Source of the DNA: DAOTEJ01 sp035454085
GTDB taxonomy: Bacteria; Pseudomonadota; Gammaproteobacteria; Burkholderiales; Burkholderiaceae_F
DNA length: 16,196 nt
Assembly (NCBI GenBank): GCA_035454085.1
Contig: DAOTEJ010000063.1
Coordinates: 1 to 16,196, forward strand
Direction: 5' to 3'
In this document: positions 6,499 to 13,227 of the stretch, one piece after another
Layout of the letters: every line of letters begins with the position of its first letter
Numbering within the stretch: position 1 is the stretch's first letter
The notes under the pieces: model-generated
Told to the model about the DNA's origin: nothing
What the model saw: only the letters and a program-made list of their open reading frames with translations
The model's database searches: none
Program-made: the position numbers and the translations under genes

Positions 6499-7079
6499 GG
6501 GGCTGGCCCCACGCGCCGCCAGGCCCAGGCGCAGGCCACGAGTCCCAGTGCCGGCAGCACCCACACCAGCGGCAGGCGCGCAAGGCCGATCAAAGCGAAC
6601 GTGGCGGCTGCCGCCGCGAGCCACGCGCCGCGGCCCAGCGGGCTGGTAGTGATCGAGCGGCCCAGCGACAGCGCGGTGCCGATGATCATCCCCGCCGCCA
6701 CCGCGCCCATGCCGCGCAGCGCGCCGGCCACTGCGGGCAGCTCGGCGTAGTGCTGGTAGAGCGCGGTGGCCGCGAGCACCAGCGCGAGCGGCACGGCCAT
6801 CATCCCGGCCAGCGCCGCGAAGGCGCCGCGCAGGCCGAAGTAGCGGTCGCCGACCATGAGCGAGATGTTGCACACGTTGGGGCCGGGCAGCACCTGGGCC
6901 AGGGCCAGCACCTCGACGAACTGCTCGTGCGTGAGCCAGCGCTTGCGCTCGACGAGCACGCGCTGCGCGACGGCGAGCACGCCGCCGAAGCCTTGCAGCG
7001 CCAGCCCGGTGAAGGTCAGGAACAGTTCGGTGCAGGAGGCCGGCTGCGCCGGCTCGGCGGGGACGGCTGGCGCGCTCAC
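6495..7079 (-). CDS. Chromate transporter, first half-size subunit
   Basis: The 194-residue product is one CHR domain of the chromate ion transporter family. After a polar N-terminus it reads LFLTFTGLALQGFGGVLAVAQRVLV (19-43) with the conserved FGG (31-33), KRWLTHEQFVEVLALAQVLPGPNVCNISLMVG (46-77) with the conserved PGPN (65-68), then four or five more hydrophobic helices. Short-chain ChrA proteins occur as adjacent gene pairs that form the functional transporter together, which fits the four-base overlap with the next gene. The start is a GTG at 7079, 18 bases after purD, with no strong Shine-Dalgarno sequence, so translation may be coupled to purD. Chromate efflux is a family-based inference; sulfate or other oxyanions are possible. 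Confidence 0.88.
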   Translation of the reverse strand: MSAPAVPAEPAQPASCTELFLTFTGLALQGFGGVLAVAQRVLVERKRWLTHEQFVEVLALAQVLPGPNVCNISLMVGDRYFGLRGAFAALAGMMAVPLALVLAATALYQHYAELPAVAGALRGMGAVAAGMIIGTALSLGRSITTSPLGRGAWLAAAAATFALIGLARLPLVWVLPALGLVACAWAWRRVGPAP

Positions 7080-7097
7080 CCGAGGCGCCCCCGGCGC

Positions 7098-8375
7098 TCA
7101 GCCACGCGGCTTGAGCGCGCGGTGGCCGATGTCGCGGCGGAACTGCGCGCCGGCGAAGCGCACCTGGTCGACCGCCTCGTAGGCGCGGCGCTGCGCGGCG
7201 CGCACGCTGTCGCCCAGCGCGGTGACGCACAGCACGCGCCCGCCGGTGGTGAGCAGGCGGCCGTCGGCCTCGAGCGCGGTGCCGGCGTGGAAGGTGACGC
7301 AGTCGTCGGTGTCGGCAGGCAGCGCGGTGATGGCGTCGCCCTTGCGCGGCGAATCGGGGTAGCCCGCGGCGGCGATCACCACGCCCAGGGCGACGCGGCG
7401 GTCCCAGTCGGCCTCGACCGCATCGAGCCGGCCGTCGATCGCGGCCTCGACGATGGGCACGAAGTCCGACTTCATGCGCGCCATGATGGGCTGGGTCTCG
7501 GGGTCGCCCATGCGGCAGTTGAATTCGAGCGTGCGCGGTGCGCCGTCGGGGCCGATCATCAGGCCGGCGTAGAGAAAGCCGGTGTAGGTGATGCCGTCGG
7601 CGGCCATGCCGGCCACCGTGGGCAGGATGATCTCGCGCAGCACGCGCGCGTGCATGCCGGGGGTGATCACCGGCGCGGGCGAGTAGGCGCCCATGCCGCC
7701 GGTGTTCGGGCCGGCGTCGCCGTCGAGCAGGCGCTTGTGGTCCTGGCTGCTGGCCAGCGCGAGCACGTTGCGGCCGTCGACCATGACGATGAAGCTCGCC
7801 TCCTCGCCGGCGAGGAATTCCTCGATCACCACCCGGCTGCCGGCCGCGCCCAGGCGGTTGTCGGCCAGCATGGCGTCGATCGCGGCGTGCGCCTCGGCCA
7901 CGGTGGCGGCCACCACCACGCCCTTGCCCGCGGCCAGGCCGTCGGCCTTGACCACGATGGGCGCGCCCTGGCGGCTCACGTAGTCGCGCGCGGCGGCCGC
8001 GTCGGTGAAGGTCTCGTAGCCGGCGGTGGGGATGCCGTGGCGCTTCATGAAGGACTTGGCGTAGTCCTTGGAGCTCTCGAGCTGGGCGGCGGCGCGCGTC
8101 GGCCCGAAGATGCGCAGCCCGCGCGCGCGGAACACGTCCACGATGCCGGCGGCCAGGGGCGCCTCGGGGCCGACCACGGTGAAGGCGATCCCCATCTGCG
8201 CCGCGAAGTCGGCCAGCGCGGCGGGCTCGGTGATGGGCACGTTCTTCAGGCGCCGGTCGCGCGCGGTGCCGCCGTTGCCCGGCGCCACGTAGATCATCTG
8301 CACGCGCTCGGACTGCGCCAGCTTCCAGGCCAGCGCGTGCTCGCGCCCGCCGCTACCGACCACCAGGATGTTCAT
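7098..8375 (-). CDS. purD: Phosphoribosylamine-glycine ligase PurD
   Basis: The 425-residue product catalyses the ATP-dependent joining of 5-phosphoribosylamine and glycine (GARS), the second step of de novo purine synthesis. It is full length. The N-terminus MNILVVGSGGREHALAWKL is diagnostic, and VVGPEAPLAAGIVD (67-80), QLESSKDYAKSFM (98-110), VVKADGLAAGKGVVVA (141-156), EEFLAGEEASF, DHKRL, GPNTGGMGAYSPAP and LEFNCRMGDPETQ (ATP-grasp metal and nucleotide site) all follow in order. The ATG overlaps the stop of yebC by four bases (ATGA, 8372-8375), so the two are translationally coupled. Two chromate transporter genes follow within 18 bases. Confidence 0.98.
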   Translation of the reverse strand: MNILVVGSGGREHALAWKLAQSERVQMIYVAPGNGGTARDRRLKNVPITEPAALADFAAQMGIAFTVVGPEAPLAAGIVDVFRARGLRIFGPTRAAAQLESSKDYAKSFMKRHGIPTAGYETFTDAAAARDYVSRQGAPIVVKADGLAAGKGVVVAATVAEAHAAIDAMLADNRLGAAGSRVVIEEFLAGEEASFIVMVDGRNVLALASSQDHKRLLDGDAGPNTGGMGAYSPAPVITPGMHARVLREIILPTVAGMAADGITYTGFLYAGLMIGPDGAPRTLEFNCRMGDPETQPIMARMKSDFVPIVEAAIDGRLDAVEADWDRRVALGVVIAAAGYPDSPRKGDAITALPADTDDCVTFHAGTALEADGRLLTTGGRVLCVTALGDSVRAAQRRAYEAVDQVRFAGAQFRRDIGHRALKPRG

Positions 8376-9097
8376 TCTTCGATCACCGCCGTGGTGTAGA
8401 CCTGCTGCACGTCGTCGAGGTCGTCGAGCGCGTCGAGCAGCTTCTGCATCTTCTGTCCGTCCTCGCCGGCGAGCGCCGTTTCATTGAGCGGCTTCATGGT
8501 GATCTCGGCCAGTTCCGGCGCCAGGCCCGCGGCCTCGAAGGCCTTGGACACGGCCTCGAAGTCGCCCGGCGCGCACACCACCTCGACCGAGCCGTCGTCG
8601 TTGCCGATCACGTCCTCGGCGCCGGCCTCGAGCGCGGCCTCCATCACCTTGTCTTCCGAGGTGCCGGGCGCGAACAGGAACTGCCCGCAATGCTTGAACA
8701 TGAAGGCCACCGAGCCGTCGGTGCCCAGGTTGCCGCCGTGCTTGGCGAGCGCGTGGCGCACCTCGGCCACGGTGCGGGTGCGGTTGTCGGTGGTGCAGTC
8801 GATGATCAGGGCCGCGCCGCCCACGCCGTAGCCCTCGTAGCGGATCTCTTCGTAGTTCACGCCCTCGAGCTTGCCGGTGCCCTTGAGGATGGCGTTGTTG
8901 ATCGTGTCCTTGGGCACATTGCCGCCGCGCGCCTTGATCAGCGCCAGGCGCAGGCGCGGGTTCATGTCCGGGTCGCCGCCGCCGTGACGCGCGGCGACGA
9001 TGATTTCACGGATCAGCTTGGTCCAGAGGTTGGATCGCTTGGCGTCCTGGCGACCCTTGCGGTGCTGGATGTTGGCCCATTTGGAATGTCCGGCCAT
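8372..9097 (-). CDS. yebC: YebC/PmpR-family protein (DUF28)
   Basis: The 241-residue product is a full-length YebC/PmpR/TACO1-family protein. It begins with the near-invariant AGHSKWANIQHRKGRQDAKR and continues FTKLIREI-like (NLWTKLIREIIVAARHGGGDPDMNPRLRLAL), NVPKDTINNAI, YEGYGVGGAALIIDCTTDNRTRT and KHGGNLGTDGSVAFMF. The family was annotated as transcriptional regulators. More recent work on some members links them to translation at proline-rich stretches, so its role here is open. An AGGA lies seven bases upstream of the ATG. It is the first gene of a probable operon yebC-purD-chrA-chrA-rarD and is divergent from the ATPase gene. Confidence 0.97.
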   Translation of the reverse strand: MAGHSKWANIQHRKGRQDAKRSNLWTKLIREIIVAARHGGGDPDMNPRLRLALIKARGGNVPKDTINNAILKGTGKLEGVNYEEIRYEGYGVGGAALIIDCTTDNRTRTVAEVRHALAKHGGNLGTDGSVAFMFKHCGQFLFAPGTSEDKVMEAALEAGAEDVIGNDDGSVEVVCAPGDFEAVSKAFEAAGLAPELAEITMKPLNETALAGEDGQKMQKLLDALDDLDDVQQVYTTAVIEE

Positions 9098-9156
9098 GAT
9101 GCTTTCCTGATGCCTGCGGCCCGCGCGTGGCGGGCGAAAAGTGGTGCTTGCGGGAG

Positions 9157-9172
9157 GGGCGCGAGTCTATCA
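9157..9172 (-). promoter_or_regulatory. Possible extended -10 promoter of yebC
   Basis: The minus strand reads TGATAGACT at 9172-9164, an extended -10 pattern (TGN before a four-of-six TATAAT match). I see no good -35 box. The predicted start near 9157 would give a leader of about 60 bases for yebC. Confidence 0.3.
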
Positions 9173-9227
9173 TCCGGGCGGCATTGCCCTTCGACGCCCC
9201 TGCAGCTTCACTCACTCGGAAAGACTC

Positions 9228-10748
9228 ATGGCCGACCCCATCGTCATCGCCAAATCGGGCGACTCGGAACTCGCCCTGCTGCCCGCCCTGGCCAACCGCC
9301 ACGGCTGCATCACCGGCGCCACCGGCACCGGCAAGACCGTGAGCCTGCAGACCATGGCGCAGGGCTTCTCGCGCCTGGGCGTGCCGGTGTTCATGGCCGA
9401 CATCAAGAGCGACCTGTCGGGCATCGGCAAGGCGGGCGCGTCCAGCGACAAGCTCAAGAAGCGCCTGGCCGAGCACGGCCTGCCCGAGCCGCAGTGGGGC
9501 GCCTGCCCGGTCACGCTCTGGGACGTGTTCGGCGAGCAGGGCCACCCGGTGCGCGCCACGGTGAGCGACATGGGGCCGCTGCTGCTGGCGCGCCTGCTCA
9601 ACCTCAACGACACCCAGGAAGGCGTGCTCACGCTGGCCTTCAAGGTGGCCGACGACAACGGCCTGCTGCTGCTCGACCTCAAGGACCTGCGCGCCCTGCT
9701 GCAGTACCTGGGCGACAACGCGGCGCAATTCAAGACCCAGTACGGCAACATTTCGGCGGCCAGCATCGGCGCGATCCAGCGCGGCCTGCTGACGCTCGAG
9801 AGCCAGGGCGGCGACAAGTTCTTCGGCGAGCCCATGCTCGACGTGGCCGACCTGATCCAGACCGTCGACGGCCAGGGCGTGGTGAATCTGCTCGCCGCCG
9901 ACAAGCTGATGAACTCGCCGCGGCTCTACGGCTGCTTCCTGCTGTGGCTGCTCTCGGAACTGTTCGAGAACCTGCCCGAGGTTGGCGACCTCGACAAGCC
10001 CAAGCTGGTCTTCTTCTTCGACGAGGCGCACCTGCTCTTCGACGACGCCCCCGCCGCGCTTACCGCGAAGGTCGAGCAGGTGGTGCGCCTGATCCGCTCC
10101 AAGGGCGTGGGCGTGTACTTCTGCACCCAGAACCCGATCGACATCCCCGAGAAGGTGCTGGGTCAGCTCGGCAACCGCGTGCAGCACGCGCTGCGCGCCT
10201 TCACCCCGCGCGACCAGAAGGCGGTGAAGTCGGTGGCCGAGACCATGCGCCCCAATCCCAAGCTCGACATCAACCAGGTCATCACCGAACTTGCGGTGGG
10301 CGAGGCGCTGGTGAGCCTGCTCGACGCCAAGGGCCAGCCCGGCATCACCGAGCGGGCGTGGATGCTGGCGCCCGGCAGCCAGCTCGGGCCGCTGACCGAG
10401 CCCGAGCGCAAGGCGCTGATCGCCCAGTCGGTGGTGGCGGGTGTGTACGACAAGACGCTGGACCGTGAAAGCGCCTTCGAGAAGCTGCAGGCCGGCGCCG
10501 GTGCGGCTGCGGGCGGGGGCGACGCCGGCGCCGCCAAGGGGGGCGCGGCCAAGCCCGCGCAGGAGGATGGCGGCCTGATGGGGCAACTGGGCTCCATCCT
10601 GTTTGGCTCCACCGGGCCGCGCGGCGGCCATCGCGAAGGCATGCTCGAATCCGCCGCCAAAAGCGCGGCGCGCTCTGCCAGCACGCAGGTGGCGCGCGAG
10701 ATCACCCGCGGCATCCTGGGCAGCCTGCTGGGCGGCAAGCGTCGCTAG
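9228..10748 (+). CDS. YjgR/DUF853-type HerA-like ATPase
   Basis: The 506-residue product matches the DUF853 family (Escherichia coli YjgR is about 500 residues), a HerA/FtsK-like branch of P-loop ATPases. The Walker A motif is GATGTGKT (30-37) in the near-invariant context HGCITGATGTGKTVSLQTMAQGFS. VFMADIKSDLSG (55-66) follows, and the Walker B is LVFFFDEAH (260-268) with Asp265-Glu266. The FCTQNPIDIP sensor segment, then RAFTPRDQKAVKSVA, complete the core. Residues about 421-450 are an Ala-Gly-rich linker. The C-terminal part (to 506) is predicted amphipathic and ends LLGGKRR. The start at 9228 has GGAAAG upstream; longer in-frame versions have no conserved residues. The biological role of the family is unknown. 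Two small genes follow, the first only two bases away. Confidence 0.93.
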   Translation: MADPIVIAKSGDSELALLPALANRHGCITGATGTGKTVSLQTMAQGFSRLGVPVFMADIKSDLSGIGKAGASSDKLKKRLAEHGLPEPQWGACPVTLWDVFGEQGHPVRATVSDMGPLLLARLLNLNDTQEGVLTLAFKVADDNGLLLLDLKDLRALLQYLGDNAAQFKTQYGNISAASIGAIQRGLLTLESQGGDKFFGEPMLDVADLIQTVDGQGVVNLLAADKLMNSPRLYGCFLLWLLSELFENLPEVGDLDKPKLVFFFDEAHLLFDDAPAALTAKVEQVVRLIRSKGVGVYFCTQNPIDIPEKVLGQLGNRVQHALRAFTPRDQKAVKSVAETMRPNPKLDINQVITELAVGEALVSLLDAKGQPGITERAWMLAPGSQLGPLTEPERKALIAQSVVAGVYDKTLDRESAFEKLQAGAGAAAGGGDAGAAKGGAAKPAQEDGGLMGQLGSILFGSTGPRGGHREGMLESAAKSAARSASTQVAREITRGILGSLLGGKRR

Positions 10749-10750
10749 CG

Positions 10751-11197
10751 GTGCTGGCCGCGCTGCAGGCCTGGCCGCCGCTGGCGGCGCTGCGCGCCTC
10801 GGCCTGGGGCTATCCGGTGCTCGAGATCGTGCACATCGCCGGCTTTGCCCTGCTGGTGGGCAGCCTGGCGGTGCTCGATGCGCGGGTCTGGGGCGCGGCG
10901 CGCGGCCTGCCGCTGGTGACCCTGGGTCGGCTGGCGGTGCGCATGGCGCTGCTGGGCCTGGCGGTCGCCGCCACCGCGGGCCTGGTGCTCTTTGCCACGG
11001 GGGCGGCGGAGTTCGCGGCCAATCCCGCCTTCCGCCTCAAGCTGGTGTTGATCGCGATGGCGCTGGCCAACGCGGTGCTGTTTCATGTGCGTGGCAGCCT
11101 GCAGCGCGCCGATGGCGTGGCGCGCGCTCAGGCCCTGGCCTCGGCCCTGCTGTGGATCGGGGTGATCGCCGCCGGCCGCTTGATCGCCTACGTTTGA
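10751..11197 (+). CDS. Four-helix membrane protein (DUF6644-like)
   Basis: The 148-residue product begins at a GTG two bases after the stop of the ATPase gene. It has four hydrophobic segments at about residues 22-42, 60-82, 94-112 and 130-147. The motif GYPVLEIVHIAGFALLVGSLAVLDARVWG (20-48) contains a conserved-looking EIVHIAGF with a membrane-embedded histidine, and a second histidine is near 111 (VLFHVRG). I associate this pattern with DUF6644-type proteins of unknown function. An alternative is a distant member of the CopD or cytochrome b561-like four-helix proteins. There is no Shine-Dalgarno sequence separate from the ATPase 3' end, so translational coupling is likely. It lies 49 bases upstream of a secreted protein gene and probably works with it. 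Confidence 0.75.
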   Translation: MLAALQAWPPLAALRASAWGYPVLEIVHIAGFALLVGSLAVLDARVWGAARGLPLVTLGRLAVRMALLGLAVAATAGLVLFATGAAEFAANPAFRLKLVLIAMALANAVLFHVRGSLQRADGVARAQALASALLWIGVIAAGRLIAYV

Positions 11198-11246
11198 ATC
11201 GGGAAACTCAACCCAACGGCCGCACTTGCCCTACCCGGAGACGCGC

Positions 11247-11711
11247 ATGACCACTCGACGCAGCTTGCTTGCCGCCCTCGCCCTGGCCCCCCTTGCCGCG
11301 CGCGCCCATCACGGCTGGTCCAGTTTCGACGAGGGCGCTCCCATCTTCCTGGCGGGCACGCTCAAGAGCGTGCGCTGGACCAACCCGCACGCCGAAGGCG
11401 TGCTCGCTGTCGCCGCCGGTCTGGCGCTGCCTGCCGATCTGGCCAAGCGCACCGTGCCGCCCCAGTCGGCGAACGTCGACGGCGCGGCCGTGCTGGCGCG
11501 CTCCACCGTGCCCGCGCAGGCGGCGGGCGATTGGACGCTGGAGTTCGCGCCGCTGTCGCGCATGCAGGCCTGGGGGCTCGCCGAGGCGCCCGCCGTCGGC
11601 ACGCGCATCGAGGCGGTGGGCTACACCGGCCCGAAGCTGGGCCGCCTGATGCGCGTCGAGTACCTGTTCATCGATGGTCGCGCCTACGGCCTGCGCTCGT
11701 CGCCGCGCTAG
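11247..11711 (+). CDS. Secreted His-His N-terminal protein (DUF6152-like)
   Basis: The 154-residue product has a signal peptide at residues 1-20 with twin arginines (MTTRRSLLAALAL) and a cleavage site APLAARA. Cleavage there would leave a mature protein starting HHGWSSFDEG. GTLKSVRWTNPHAEG (37-51) follows. The combination of an N-terminal HH, an aspartate, and a later NPH is the pattern I know from DUF6152-type proteins. Three histidines (21, 22, 48) and no cysteines are present. The rest is predicted beta-rich (DWTLEFAPLSRM, IEAVGYTGPKLGRLMRVEYLFIDG). GGAG lies six bases upstream of the ATG, which supports this start. An N-terminal histidine plus another histidine could form a copper site, but this is inference. 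No function is established. Confidence 0.78.
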   Translation: MTTRRSLLAALALAPLAARAHHGWSSFDEGAPIFLAGTLKSVRWTNPHAEGVLAVAAGLALPADLAKRTVPPQSANVDGAAVLARSTVPAQAAGDWTLEFAPLSRMQAWGLAEAPAVGTRIEAVGYTGPKLGRLMRVEYLFIDGRAYGLRSSPR

Positions 11712-11712
11712 C

Positions 11713-11733
11713 CGCGGCGTTCAGGCCGCCGCG
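11713..11733. terminator. Hairpin between convergent genes
   Basis: CGCGGCG (11713-11719) and CGCCGCG (11727-11733) form a perfect seven-base-pair stem with a seven-base loop, in the 30-base gap between the convergent secreted-protein and RIC genes. It could stop transcription in both directions, although no T-run follows. Confidence 0.4.
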
Positions 11734-11741
11734 CGACTCGA

Positions 11742-12398
11742 CTAGGCGCGCTGCTCGAAGCGCGGGAACAGCAGGTTGTTCTCGAGGTGCACGTGCTCGT
11801 GCACGTCGTCGATGAACTTGCGCAGGCTCGTGTAGAGCGCCCGCCAGGTCGGGCAGGCATCCTCGGGCAGGGCCAGGCCGTGGGCCAGGGCCTCGAGGTG
11901 AGCGAGGCGCTCGCCGTGTTCGTCGTGCTCGAAGCGCATGCGCGAGATCGGCGCGCCGAGCATCGGGTGCCCGCCCTGCAGGATCAGCGGAAACAGAACC
12001 TGCTCTTCCTTGGCCATGTGCTCGTCCAGTGCCTCGGCGGTCTCGCGCAGCGCGTCGGCCAGTCCCACCGGCACCTGCGCGTGGCCGGCGTGGCGCACCT
12101 CGACGCGCGCGGCCAGGCGCACGAGCTCGGGCAGTTCGCGGCGATGGGTCTCGTGGTAGCGCGTCAGGAGGTGGCCAATCAGGGCAGCGGTGTCCTGGGG
12201 CACCTCGGGCGGCGCATCGGCCGACAGGCGCGCCAGAGCCACTTCAATCTCGGCCAGCGGCGCGCCGCGCTCGGCGGCGGCCTCGGCGAGCGGGCGTGCG
12301 CCGCCGCAGCAGTAGTCGATGCGGTGCGCGCGGAACACGGCGGTGGCGCCGGGCAGCGTGGTGGCGATGTCGGCGACGGTACGGTCGGCGTAGGGCAT
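11742..12398 (-). CDS. Di-iron RIC protein (YtfE/ScdA/DnrN family)
   Basis: The 218-residue product belongs to the repair-of-iron-centres (RIC) family, which restores iron-sulfur clusters damaged by nitric oxide or oxidative stress. The N-terminal ScdA domain contains RIDYCCGG (26-33) with the paired Cys30-Cys31. The hemerythrin-like domain supplies the di-iron ligands. By position they are His82, His127, Glu131, His158, His202 and Glu206, exactly two residues lower than the ligands I recall for Escherichia coli YtfE (84, 129, 133, 160, 204, 208). Length (218 against 220) also matches. The ATG at 12398 has an AGGAG about eight bases upstream. It is downstream of the nar-ppiC-carbonic anhydrase-hemerythrin genes, separated by 160 bases that look regulatory. 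Confidence 0.95.
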   Translation of the reverse strand: MPYADRTVADIATTLPGATAVFRAHRIDYCCGGARPLAEAAAERGAPLAEIEVALARLSADAPPEVPQDTAALIGHLLTRYHETHRRELPELVRLAARVEVRHAGHAQVPVGLADALRETAEALDEHMAKEEQVLFPLILQGGHPMLGAPISRMRFEHDEHGERLAHLEALAHGLALPEDACPTWRALYTSLRKFIDDVHEHVHLENNLLFPRFEQRA

Positions 12399-12467
12399 GG
12401 CCGGGACTCCTGAAGGTCGATCGCGAAGGTGCGAGCCCTCAGTGTCTGGGCCACGGCCGTGGCGCGC

Positions 12468-12481
12468 TTGATCCGCCACAA
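12468..12481 (-). promoter_or_regulatory. Degenerate FNR/Dnr-like box upstream of the RIC gene
   Basis: The minus strand reads TTGTG-GCGG-ATCAA, matching eight of ten defined positions of the FNR/Anr/Dnr consensus TTGAT-N4-ATCAA. Its centre is about 76 bases upstream of the RIC start codon. A site centred at -41.5 would put the transcription start near 12433, and CACT-type -10 sequence near 12441-12446 is weak but not excluded. It would link the gene to low oxygen or nitric oxide. Confidence 0.4.
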
Positions 12482-12496
12482 ACCGCACGGCGCGGA

Positions 12497-12510
12497 GTAG
12501 GTCTGCCTAC
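12497..12510. promoter_or_regulatory. Small perfect inverted repeat upstream of the RIC gene
   Basis: GTAGG (12497-12501) and CCTAC (12506-12510) flank TCTG, in the gap between the hemerythrin gene and the RIC gene. No T-run follows, so it may be a protein binding site rather than a terminator. It does not match the NsrR or NorR consensus that I know. Confidence 0.25.
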
Positions 12511-12558
12511 CTCCAGGGTTGAACAGGGCTTGCCGCCGAGTGGGGCGATGCGGCCGGA

Positions 12559-13191
12559 TTACTTGCGCGCCTTGATCGGCACGACGCTCTTGCGCGCGGC
12601 GGCCGGCTGCTCGGGCGGCCAAATCACGCCGCGGCGCGCGGCCATGGCGTGACCCGCCGCCTTCCAGTCAGCCGCGGTGAGGGCGCGGCGCAAGGCGGGC
12701 AGGATGACCTGCTCCTCGGCCTGGATGTGGTGCTGGTAGAGCGCGGTCCAGCGGTCGACCAGCGCGGGGTCGAGCAAAGCGCGCTCGCCCGCCTCGATGC
12801 GTGCCAGGCGCTCGTCCATGGCCTTCCACAGCTCGGCCGTGGTGGCGTGGTCCTCCTCGATCGAGGTGAGCGTGGGGGCCAGGGTGGCGAGCTCGTCGCT
12901 GCCCAGGCGCGCGCGCAGGCGCGGGAACAGATCGACCTCCTCGTCCTCGTGGTGGCGCGGGGCGGCCTCGTTGAAGTAGCGGCGGATCGAGTTGGCGGTG
13001 ACGCGCGCATCGGCGTTCGCGCCCTCGGTGCCGACGTGCTCGTTGAGCCGGTGCATCAGCGAGCAGAAGCGCAGCACGCGCTCGTGGCAGGCGAGCCAGA
13101 TCTCGACGGGATCGTCGAAGCCGGCGGCGGGCGAGAAATACTCTGGGGCGACCATCGGAGTGGAGGCGCTGGCACCAGTGGGGTAGCGCAT
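12559..13191 (-). CDS. Hemerythrin-domain protein
   Basis: The 210-residue product contains a hemerythrin HHE-type four-helix domain that could hold a di-iron centre. Candidate ligands are His36 in IWLACHERV, His80-His81 with Glu84 in RHHEDEEVDLFP (79-90), His115 with neighbouring Glu in SIEEDHATT (110-118), and His154-His155 with Glu159/Glu160 in HHIQAEEQVILP (154-165). Residues 1-25 are variable. The C-terminal 40 residues (RRGVIWPPEQPAAARKSVVPIKARK) are basic. The start at 13191 lacks a strong Shine-Dalgarno sequence; an ATG at 13155 is also possible. It lies 36 bases downstream of a carbonic anhydrase gene on the nar strand and immediately upstream of the RIC gene. Oxygen, nitric oxide or iron sensing are all possible roles. 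Confidence 0.88.
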   Translation of the reverse strand: MRYPTGASASTPMVAPEYFSPAAGFDDPVEIWLACHERVLRFCSLMHRLNEHVGTEGANADARVTANSIRRYFNEAAPRHHEDEEVDLFPRLRARLGSDELATLAPTLTSIEEDHATTAELWKAMDERLARIEAGERALLDPALVDRWTALYQHHIQAEEQVILPALRRALTAADWKAAGHAMAARRGVIWPPEQPAAARKSVVPIKARK

Positions 13192-13227
13192 GCTCGCGCA
13201 ATCGCGGCAGCAAGGTCTTGCCGCAGG

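Noticed and set aside
4825..6750. Very long plus-strand open frame opposite rarD and the chromate transporters
   Set aside because: It is antisense to recognised genes, has Arg-, Gly-, His- and Gln-rich low-complexity content with no recognisable domain, and runs through the N gap. GC-rich third positions produce such frames by chance.
6750..8399. Long plus-strand open frame opposite purD and the first chromate transporter
   Set aside because: It is the shadow of well-recognised minus-strand genes and has no known motif or ribosome binding site.
9006..10631. Long minus-strand open frame opposite the DUF853 ATPase
   Set aside because: It lies opposite the ATPase, which has clear Walker motifs. 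The frame also ends in an out-of-frame reading of yebC, and its composition is that of a shadow.
9228..10748. ATPase as part of a HerA-based phage defence system
   Set aside because: The sequence fits the widespread housekeeping-type YjgR/DUF853 family. No NurA, SIR2, DUF4297 or other defence partner is adjacent.
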